Positions 25,556 to 31,428 of a DNA stretch of 31,428 nt are shown one piece after another. Origin of the DNA: a bacterium (GTDB lineage Bacteria > SZUA-182 > DTGQ01); assembly GCA_040755755.1 (NCBI GenBank), contig JBFLZW010000014.1, positions 1 through 31,428 of the forward strand, in the 5' to 3' direction. A program made the translations under genes and the position numbers. Under the pieces are notes generated by a model. That model was not told the origin of the DNA. It made no database searches and saw nothing but the letters and a program-made list of their open reading frames with translations. How positions within the stretch are numbered: position 1 is the first letter of the stretch; each line of letters starts with the position of its first letter.

Positions 25556-26494
25556 ATGGAAAAAATAGATAATGCCCCCCCTCCTGAGCAGGAAGAAAGC
25601 CTGAGGGAGAGGCTTGGCCTGAAACTCCGGGAGATTTTGGCTCGCCTTTGTTTTGGAGGGGAAAGAACCGCCATCCAGAGCGAAGAAGAGCTCAGACAGT
25701 TAATAGATGATGGGGAAAAGCGGGGAGTGATTGAGGAGGAGGAACATGAGATGTTCCGGAGTATCCTCAAATTCGGAGATACCATTGCCCGTGAAGTCAT
25801 GGTCCCCAGAATAGAAATGCTCTGCATCCGCCAGGATGCCACCTTCGACCAGGTGATAGATTTTATCAATGAAGATGGACATTCCCGGATTCCGGTTTAT
25901 AAAGATACTATCGATAATATTGTGGGGGTATTATACGCAAAGGATCTTCTGCGCCTGCTCCATAGTCTCGGGCGGGAACGATTCATAGCTGCTGACATTA
26001 TGCGGCCCCCTTTCTTCATCCCCGAGACAAAAAAAATCAGTGAGCTGCTGCGGGAGTTTCAGCACAAGAAAGTCCATCTGGCCATTGTGGTGGATGAATA
26101 TGGCGGAACTGCGGGGCTGGTGACCATCGAAGACCTGCTGGAAGAGTTGGTCGGTGAGATCGAAGATGAATACGATATCGAAGAAGAACAGATGCTGGTG
26201 GTGGATGAACAGGACAGGCAGGCTGTTTCCGCCGATGGCCGTCTGGGGATAGACGAATTGGAGGAATATTTCCAAATCCCCTTGAAAGAGGACGATTATG
26301 AGACGGTAGGCGGGCTGATATTTGCACTCCTGGAAAGGATCCCTCGCCAGGGGGAACAGATTACCTATAAGGGTTTACAATTTACTGTTGAAAAAGTGGA
26401 TGAGCGAAGAATCCATCGAGTTAAGATAGTCAGGGTAGACATGGGCACATCGGCGGAAGACTCTTTATCTTCTCCGGAAGGTGAGAGAAGCTGA
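25556..26494 (+). CDS. corC: CorC/HlyC-type CBS-domain protein (YbeX-like)
   Basis: 312 residues. A short acidic N-terminal region leads to two CBS domains (roughly 75-200, with [27 protein letters not shown] and [24 protein letters not shown] as landmarks), then a CorC_HlyC ligand domain (about 215-300, [13 protein letters not shown]). It lacks the DUF21 membrane domain found in the larger relatives. E. coli YbeX, its counterpart, is linked to Mg/Co handling and ribosome metabolism and is encoded with ybeY and ybeZ (phoH), as here. The ATG follows AAGGGAAAGG. A GGAGGAGGT at 25501 upstream is not followed by a usable start. Confidence 0.93.
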   Translation: MEKIDNAPPPEQEESLRERLGLKLREILARLCFGGERTAIQSEEELRQLIDDGEKRGVIEEEEHEMFRSILKFGDTIAREVMVPRIEMLCIRQDATFDQVIDFINEDGHSRIPVYKDTIDNIVGVLYAKDLLRLLHSLGRERFIAADIMRPPFFIPETKKISELLREFQHKKVHLAIVVDEYGGTAGLVTIEDLLEELVGEIEDEYDIEEEQMLVVDEQDRQAVSADGRLGIDELEEYFQIPLKEDDYETVGGLIFALLERIPRQGEQITYKGLQFTVEKVDERRIHRVKIVRVDMGTSAEDSLSSPEGERS

Positions 26495-26529
26495 GAGGAG
26501 AGTCTCGATTTGCTGCTGGAGGAAAGGCA

Positions 26530-27435
26530 ATGCCTGGAATGCTGAAAAAGGTTCTTCTTGTTGAAGAGGAAGTGGCTGTTAAAGAGCGACTGAAAGAAAA
26601 CCTGCACAAGGCAGGCTATCTGGTCCTGGAAGCTGATCACGGGTCTGAAGCTCTGGCCATCCTCAACGAACAGATTCCGGATATTATTATTTCCGATGCT
26701 TACCTGTCCTCCATGAGCAGCGTGGAGTTTTGCCGCCGGGTCAGGGAAAAACCGCTGACAGCCGTAGTCCCCTTCGTCTTGCTGATGGAGGAAGGAGATA
26801 CCGAAGAGGCCATAGTCAGGCTGGAAGTAGGCGCGGATGATTATATACTCAAGTCCGCCAGCGCGGAGGAATTGATCATCCGAATTCAGGCCAAGGTTGA
26901 CCGGTTTCGGACCCTTCGGGAACTGGTCCATGTCGATTCCGTCACTCAGCTTTACAATCGCTACTACTTCGATAAGACCCTGGCCGACATTCTCAAGATA
27001 TCCGAGCGCTACCATCATGATGTGTCCCTTTCTATCCTGGATATCGATGGTTTTAAAGATTTCAACGATACCTTCGGTCATCAGACCGGAGACTTTGTCA
27101 TCAAATCCGTAGCCCGGTTTATTCGTGAGAGGCTGCGGGAAGTAGATATTGTAGCCCGCTATGGCGGAGACGAATTCGTGGTGGTTATGCCGGAAACCTC
27201 GAAGGGTAATGCAGCCAAAGCCATGACCCGGATTCAGAATGAACTGGGCCGTACATTCTTCCGTTCCGATGGGGTTGATCAGCAGCTCCAGGTTTCCATC
27301 AGCTTTGGTATCGCCAACTACCCGACCGAGGCGGCCACTGATTATGAATTAATCCACAAGGCGGATCAGGAGCTTTACGCCCTCAAGAATCTCAAGAGCA
27401 AAGCGCTGATGCCGGTATTGAAACGAAATCAGTAG
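26530..27435 (+). CDS. Response regulator with GGDEF diguanylate cyclase domain
   Basis: 301 residues. An N-terminal REC domain (about 5-120) has the acidic pair as Glu12/Glu13, the phosphoacceptor Asp56 and a Lys in DDYILKS. The usual Thr/Ser is replaced and the MPxMDG loop after Asp56 reads AYLSSMSS, so switching may be non-canonical. A GGDEF domain follows (about 130-295) with an intact RYGGDEFVV active site and an RxxD inhibitory site (REVD) five residues before it, so it should make c-di-GMP and be product-inhibited. It starts 35 bp after corC, probably the end of that operon, and converges on a histidine kinase with a 7-nt overlap. Confidence 0.95.
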   Translation: MPGMLKKVLLVEEEVAVKERLKENLHKAGYLVLEADHGSEALAILNEQIPDIIISDAYLSSMSSVEFCRRVREKPLTAVVPFVLLMEEGDTEEAIVRLEVGADDYILKSASAEELIIRIQAKVDRFRTLRELVHVDSVTQLYNRYYFDKTLADILKISERYHHDVSLSILDIDGFKDFNDTFGHQTGDFVIKSVARFIRERLREVDIVARYGGDEFVVVMPETSKGNAAKAMTRIQNELGRTFFRSDGVDQQLQVSISFGIANYPTEAATDYELIHKADQELYALKNLKSKALMPVLKRNQ

Positions 27436-29060
27436 CGACTGCCACTGCCCTGGCTGCCGCGCGGGGATCTCTGGTTACTGGCCGGATTCATGCCGCACTG
27501 CTGCAGGTCTTCCGGTGTAGGAAGGGGCAGCTTGATGGTAAAAATCGTTCCCAGCCCCTCTTTGGAGCGCACCCGGATACTTCCCCGATGGGCCTTGATG
27601 ATTCCGGCACTGATGGACAGACCGAGGCCGCTTCCCCTGCCAACCTCTTTGGTGGTAAAGAAAGGCTCGAAGATTTTACTCAGGTACTTCTTCGGGATCC
27701 CGCCTCCGGTATCTTTGAAGATAATCATTACATTTTCTCTGGCCGTATCCAATTTCGTCGAAATGGTTATCTCATCTCCAAGTTTTGTTGCATCAATGGC
27801 ATTGATGAGCAAATTGACACAGACCTGCTGAATCTGGCTGGCGACAACAATTACCGGCGGAATATTGTGGGCATACTGCTTGATCAAGCGAACTCCCCGG
27901 GTTACGGTTTCCGCCTCGAACATTGAGATGGCGTCTTCGATAACCTCGTGAATTTCGTAAAGGTATCTGGGTTCTTCTTTTTGCCGGGAAAAAAAGAGAA
28001 GGCTATCGACAATCTTCCCGATACGGTCACATACTCTTTTCATACTGGCAAAATTATGCCCCAATTCTTCATGGGCCTCATATTTTGTGAGCAGATCCTG
28101 AATCCGTCCGGAAAGAACAGCCAGCGGGTTATTGATTTCGTGGGCAATGCCGGCTGAAAGCCTGCCCATAGCTGCCAGACGGTCCGAATGGAGAATGTGC
28201 TCGTGGATCTTTCTTTCCTGATCTTCGATCTTTTTCTTCTCGCTGATATCCCGGATAGTTGCCAGAGTGACCCATGTTCCATCCACGAGAACATGCGAAG
28301 TGGAAATCTCAAGGTCGATAACAGCCCCATCCTTCCTTTGAGCCTTGATCTCAAAGCGGGGAGGATTGGGTTTGCCCTGCCGTCTCCTGGTTATCCGCTC
28401 CTGAATGATTTCCCAGGCTTCCGGGGTGCTGAGGGCCATCAAACTTTGGCCGATCAACTCCTTCGGGTTCTTATAACCCAATATTCTGGCCAGGCTTGGA
28501 TTGACATAGGTAATAGTTTCTCCTGTTGAAATGCCAATACCCTCCAGAGAGCCTTCTACCAGAGCATAAAAATTCTTTTCCCATATCTCCATCTCCCTGG
28601 CCTGCCTCCCGGCATCTTTCTCAAGCTCGTTCTCCCGTGATTTGTAATCGGGCATTTCTTCCAGACAAATCAACAGAAAATCAATCAGTCCGGCCTGATT
28701 CCTGAGAGGAAATATACTGAGGCTATACTGTACCGATGAGCCGCTGATCATGAATTGAGGGGTTTCATTCCTGAAAACCGGCTTCCCTTCCCGCAGGACA
28801 CTTGTGCAGATTTCCTGCATCCGGGTTGTAAAAGTATGGGGAAAAATCTCAAACGCGGCCTTTCCCAAAGCCTGGGAAGCCGGGATTTGGGTCATTTTTT
28901 CCATCGCCGGATTCCAGAGGCAAATGCGAAAATTTGTGTCCAGCAGATGGATGCCGACGGGAATAACCTGAATGATTTCCTCACCCAGCTCACTGAACCG
29001 GCTTATATCCTGCCCCATATGCCAACAATACGGAGATTTTTGAAGATCGGTGCTATCCAT
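27429..29060 (-). CDS. PAS-domain sensor histidine kinase
   Basis: 543 residues, with no transmembrane segment seen, so it is probably cytoplasmic. Two PAS domains come first (about 28-140, IPVGIHLLDTNFRICLWN; and about 165-285, GSLEGIGISTGETITYVN ending in RDISEKKK). Then comes HisKA with phospho-His307 in AGIAHEINNP, and an HATPase with N box NLLINAID, G1 DTGGGIP and G2 GRGSGLGLSI. The C-terminal tail is Ser/Gly-rich. Its 3' end overlaps the adjacent GGDEF response regulator convergently by 7 nt. The two could form one signalling pair, but separate transcription makes this only an inference. ATG is preceded by a modest CCAGGTC site. Confidence 0.95.
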   Translation of the reverse strand: MDSTDLQKSPYCWHMGQDISRFSELGEEIIQVIPVGIHLLDTNFRICLWNPAMEKMTQIPASQALGKAAFEIFPHTFTTRMQEICTSVLREGKPVFRNETPQFMISGSSVQYSLSIFPLRNQAGLIDFLLICLEEMPDYKSRENELEKDAGRQAREMEIWEKNFYALVEGSLEGIGISTGETITYVNPSLARILGYKNPKELIGQSLMALSTPEAWEIIQERITRRRQGKPNPPRFEIKAQRKDGAVIDLEISTSHVLVDGTWVTLATIRDISEKKKIEDQERKIHEHILHSDRLAAMGRLSAGIAHEINNPLAVLSGRIQDLLTKYEAHEELGHNFASMKRVCDRIGKIVDSLLFFSRQKEEPRYLYEIHEVIEDAISMFEAETVTRGVRLIKQYAHNIPPVIVVASQIQQVCVNLLINAIDATKLGDEITISTKLDTARENVMIIFKDTGGGIPKKYLSKIFEPFFTTKEVGRGSGLGLSISAGIIKAHRGSIRVRSKEGLGTIFTIKLPLPTPEDLQQCGMNPASNQRSPRGSQGSGSRY

Positions 29061-29210
29061 GACCTGGCATGACTTGGGTTATAGTAAGGGGTGTACGGCT
29101 TAGCGTACATTAAGTTAACTGGTATTTATTTATTCAGCAGCATAATAATAACATATTTTGGAGAAGAAAGCCAGGAGAGAATAAGGGGGCATCCAAGCAG
29201 AATAGAGAGG

Positions 29211-29243
29211 TATTGCCGCACAGCCTGCGGCTGTGCGGCAATA
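29211..29243. repeat. Perfect 15-bp inverted repeat hairpin
   Basis: TATTGCCGCACAGCC (29211-29225), a TGC loop, and its exact reverse complement (29229-29243). It lies just downstream of the membrane-protein gene (minus) and upstream of the histidine kinase. It has no T-tract on either strand, so it is not a classical terminator. It may protect mRNA ends or be a dispersed repeat. Confidence 0.8.
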
Positions 29244-29273
29244 TAATCCTCGTCTGGTTTGATTGGATTTCTC

Positions 29274-29651
29274 TCAGGTTTGTTTTGTCCCGAAAGCATA
29301 TCCTAAAAGTGCAGTCAGGGCCGGGAATAAAGCATTCAATAGGATCATCTGAATCATTTCCTTTATGAATTTGCGGAATTCAGTCAGATCTTCGCGGACC
29401 TTTCCCATGAGCTCATTTAACCGTGCATACCCGACCTCATCAACCCTTCCAGCCAGCACTTCTCGCTGGGAACATTCCAAGAGCCTGGCACACTGATATT
29501 CCTTCAGGGCGTATCCTACCATTACAGCAGCAATGAACCCGGCTATTCCAACTAAACCCCATTGAACAAGGCTTATTCTGGCCTTTGTAAGTGGCACTGA
29601 AGGAACGGTGCTAACCTCAGCCCCGTGGATAATATCTTCTGGTAACTTCAT
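29274..29651 (-). CDS. Small two-helix membrane protein, unknown function
   Basis: 125 residues, not recognised. A hydrophobic helix at about 28-48 (VQWGLVGIAGFIAAVMVGYA) and a second at about 100-120 (LLNALFPALTALLGYAFG) flank a charged, probably coiled-coil region of roughly 50 residues. The ATG follows GAAGAGG closely. It begins 24 bp after a ribbon-helix-helix gene on the same strand, so the two are probably one transcript. A toxin/antitoxin or regulator/effector pair is possible but unsupported by any recognised toxin motif. Confidence 0.7.
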   Translation of the reverse strand: MKLPEDIIHGAEVSTVPSVPLTKARISLVQWGLVGIAGFIAAVMVGYALKEYQCARLLECSQREVLAGRVDEVGYARLNELMGKVREDLTEFRKFIKEMIQMILLNALFPALTALLGYAFGTKQT

Positions 29652-29675
29652 AGCCTCTTCATCTTAAACCATAGT

Positions 29676-29894
29676 TTAAGTTTTTATCTGCATGAGGGAA
29701 GGCATAGCTAACCGGTGTACATCCGATCCATCTTCTGTGGTAGACAGGATCACCGACCTTTTGGCCTTCTTCTCACTTATAGCCCAGCTTAATAAAGCAA
29801 GAGCCTCCCGTACAACGTCCGTAGAGTTTTTGACTTGCAGTTCTTTTTCAAGTGCGGTCATAAACTCGTCATCAATTTTAAAGCGAACCTCCAT
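29676..29894 (-). CDS. Ribbon-helix-helix (CopG-like) DNA-binding protein
   Basis: 72 residues. The N-terminus MEVRFKIDDEFMTALEKELQ gives a beta strand and first helix, and STDVVREALALLSWAI gives the second helix, the usual RHH layout in which paired strands contact the operator. The C-terminal 20 residues are of unknown role. A GGAGG site nine bases upstream supports the ATG. RHH proteins of this size are typically autorepressors or antitoxins; its partner would be the membrane protein encoded 24 bp downstream. Confidence 0.78.
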   Translation of the reverse strand: MEVRFKIDDEFMTALEKELQVKNSTDVVREALALLSWAISEKKAKRSVILSTTEDGSDVHRLAMPSLMQIKT

Positions 29895-30100
29895 TGTTTT
29901 TTGTCCTCCATTATGCTTTGTTCCTTGCCCGAAAATCGCTGAGTACCATTGACCTCTGGTAACAGGAACCTCAAGGCTTAATATTTCCGGGCGATGTCAG
30001 AGGCCTCCTTTCTTGCTCCTTACTTCTTATTCCGTATTTTATCCAAAATTTTTCCAACAGTCAAGAGACGTAATCTCTTTGGGAATAATTGGAAGGCATT

Positions 30101-30130
30101 GATGCGATGCCCGGCATCGGGCATCGCATC
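30101..30130. repeat. Perfect 13-bp inverted repeat
   Basis: GATGCGATGCCCG (30101-30113), loop GCAT, then the exact reverse complement (30118-30130). The arms are themselves built from repeated GATGC steps. There is no T-tract. It lies upstream of the methyltransferase promoter. Confidence 0.8.
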
Positions 30131-30178
30131 GAAAAATACTGGCCGAACAGCCTTTCCGCCGTGTCGCGGATTTTTCGC

Positions 30179-30210
30179 TTGCATTCCTGCCGGAATCTAC
30201 TATGATAGTA
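30179..30210 (+). promoter_or_regulatory. Methyltransferase promoter with overlapping palindrome
   Basis: A weak -35 TTGCAT (30179-30184), a 16-bp spacer, and -10 TATGAT (30201-30206). The palindrome TACTATGATAGTA (30198-30210) covers the -10, as an operator would. Autoregulation by the methyltransferase, or control by another DNA-binding protein, is a reasonable inference. Confidence 0.45.
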
Positions 30211-30256
30211 TAGTACTCAGGCATAAGAGGCACAAAGATGAATTGAGAGAAGAGAA

Positions 30257-31237
30257 ATGAAACCATACACTCAGGCCCTGTTTGACCAGAAGCGCAAAAT
30301 TTCAGATGAATTTGCCCTTTCGGAACATATTGTCGTCTACCCCGGAGACTGCCTCAACCTGCTGAAGACGATTCCGGCTGAATCGCTGCAGCTCATTGTT
30401 ACATCGCCTCCCTATAACATTGGCAAGGAGTACGAGGAAAGGCTCCATCTTGATCTGTATCTCCAGCAGCAAGCGCAGGTAATTGCCGAGTGTGTGCGCG
30501 TTTTATCGCCGCAAGGGAGCATTTGCTGGCAGGTCGGCAACTACGTTGACAGAGGGGCGATCATCCCTCTGGACACGGTTCTCTATCCCATCTTCTCAGG
30601 TCTGGGTCTCAGGATGCGTAATCGCATCATCTGGCACTTTGAACACGGACTGCACTGCAGCCGCCGGTTTTCCGGACGATATGAAACGATCATATGGTTC
30701 ACAAAGTCTGACGAGTATGTTTTTAACCTTGATGCCATTCGTGTGCCCCAGAAATATCCGGCGAAAAAGTACTACAAAGGACCCAAAGCTGGCCAGTATT
30801 CATGTAATCCCCTCGGAAAGAATCCAGGGGACGTGTGGGAGATCCCGAATGTCAAGAGCAATCATGTCGAGAAGACTGACCACCCCTGCCAGTTTCCGGT
30901 AGAGCTGATCGAACGATTGGTTTTATCTCTAACCAACGAAGGAGATTGGGTGTTCGACCCATTTCTTGGAACAGGGACTGCGGTCATTGCAGCTATTCGT
31001 CATGGCCGCCGGGGCGCTGGTGCGGAAATCGTCCCCAACTACGCTCATCTTGCACGACAAAGAATTCAGCAGGAAACCGAAGGCACATTACGGACCCGTC
31101 CAATGGATAGACCAGTCTATGACCCGGTTGAAGCGGGAAACAGTCTGGCCACTTCCCCCTGGAAGAAGAATACCAGGCAGATTACGCTATTTGAGGAAAG
31201 CCCGGAATACGGTAAATTGGAATATCCTCAGTTATGA
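30257..31237 (+). CDS. Beta-class DNA methyltransferase (N4-cytosine or N6-adenine)
   Basis: 326 residues. The catalytic motif IV TSPPY (about 49-53) comes before the AdoMet-binding motif I FDPFLGTGTAVIAA (about 232-245), which is the beta-class order. SPPY is more often found in N4-cytosine enzymes, DPPY in N6-adenine ones, so m4C is favoured. The region between them should hold target recognition. The ATG follows GAGAGAAGAGA. No restriction endonuclease is complete in the window. A gene starts near the right edge and could be a partner, otherwise this is an orphan regulator-type methylase. Confidence 0.93.
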   Translation: MKPYTQALFDQKRKISDEFALSEHIVVYPGDCLNLLKTIPAESLQLIVTSPPYNIGKEYEERLHLDLYLQQQAQVIAECVRVLSPQGSICWQVGNYVDRGAIIPLDTVLYPIFSGLGLRMRNRIIWHFEHGLHCSRRFSGRYETIIWFTKSDEYVFNLDAIRVPQKYPAKKYYKGPKAGQYSCNPLGKNPGDVWEIPNVKSNHVEKTDHPCQFPVELIERLVLSLTNEGDWVFDPFLGTGTAVIAAIRHGRRGAGAEIVPNYAHLARQRIQQETEGTLRTRPMDRPVYDPVEAGNSLATSPWKKNTRQITLFEESPEYGKLEYPQL

Positions 31238-31327
31238 CTCCCCAGACAATATCGATATAACACCAAAATAACCATGAATCAGTTTGTCTCTCATCCTCGC
31301 ATTCGCTACCGGACACTTTTACTGTCT

Positions 31328-31349
31328 CATTCCCGCGCAGGCGGGAATG
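31328..31349. repeat. REP-like palindrome downstream of the methyltransferase
   Basis: CATTCCCGC, loop GCAG, GCGGGAATG: a 9-bp perfect stem. The sequence belongs to the very widespread ATTCCCGCGNAGGCGGGAAT type of dispersed extragenic palindrome, from general knowledge. It may also help end the methyltransferase transcript. Confidence 0.7.
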
Positions 31350-31418
31350 ACGAGGTGCGACCGGCATGGTCGATACCTAGCTGGTCAAAGTCCAGCCATG
31401 AGCCGGAAAGGAGGCGAC

Positions 31419-31428
31419 ATGGAGACAA
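31419..31428 (+). CDS. Start of a gene cut by the window edge
   Basis: An ATG at 31419 sits five bases after a strong AAAGGAGG ribosome site. Only three codons are visible (Met-Glu-Thr). It lies about 180 bp downstream of the methyltransferase on the same strand and could be a restriction partner, but nothing in the visible sequence says so. Confidence 0.45.

Larger units (their letters stand above)
29895..30256. other. Divergent intergenic region, RHH gene to methyltransferase
   Basis: 362 bp between a minus-strand and a plus-strand gene. It holds the RHH ribosome site (29898-29912, minus), a perfect 13-bp stem hairpin (30101-30130), and the methyltransferase promoter with an operator-like palindrome (30179-30210). 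No supportable gene was found in it. Confidence 0.6.

Overview
The window looks like chromosomal DNA of a Gram-negative, probably anaerobic, uncultivated bacterium of deltaproteobacterial (Desulfobacterota-like) or neighbouring affiliation. This is inferred from an LptF/LptG pair (outer-membrane LPS export), a small periplasmic multihaem class III cytochrome, several Sec-exported and lipoprotein genes, and PAS histidine kinase and GGDEF signalling. No ribosomal RNA or other taxonomic marker was seen beyond lepA, so the phylum is a guess.

Layout. 1-581 is non-coding and holds a complete 274-bp MITE-like element with 18-bp perfect terminal inverted repeats and a 10-bp target duplication. 582-6706 is a minus-strand block of exported proteins: an alpha/beta hydrolase, a two-cassette parallel beta-helix protein, and a lipoprotein with a sulfatase fold and TPRs. 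lepA follows (6969-8765, minus). 9122-10881 is a graveyard of accessory genes: relics of a TOPRIM primase, a ParA-type ATPase and a Fic protein, with visible nonsense, frameshift and deletion lesions. 10923-12677 is a secreted subtilase whose start of the mature region is written by heptanucleotide repeats. 13093-16105 is a pair of M16 peptidases, one with the zinc motif and one without. 16240-16662 is a cytochrome c3-like protein with its own near-consensus promoter and terminator.

16757-26494 is a plus-strand housekeeping run: lptF, an inserted AlbA_2/ATPase gene, lptG, then phoH-pgpH-ybeY-dgkA/PAP2-corC. The phoH-pgpH-ybeY-dgkA order matches the Bacillus phoH-yqfF-yqfG-dgkA order, and the phoH/ybeY/corC set matches E. 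coli ybeZ-ybeY-ybeX. It links RNA processing and ribosome maturation (PhoH, YbeY), c-di-AMP turnover (PgpH) and lipid-carrier metabolism (DgkA-PAP2). A REC-GGDEF protein follows, convergent with a PAS histidine kinase.

The right end (29211-31428) is accessory again: a ribbon-helix-helix protein with a two-TM membrane protein, long perfect palindromes, and a beta-class DNA methyltransferase behind a promoter with an operator-like palindrome. A further gene starts at the right edge.

The most interesting items are the MITE, the heptamer repeats shared by an intergenic hairpin and a protease gene, the gene inserted between lptF and lptG, the 134-nt pgpH/ybeY overlap, the non-standard haem motif in the cytochrome, and the decayed ParA/primase/Fic island. 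I found no complete and clearly novel multi-gene system.
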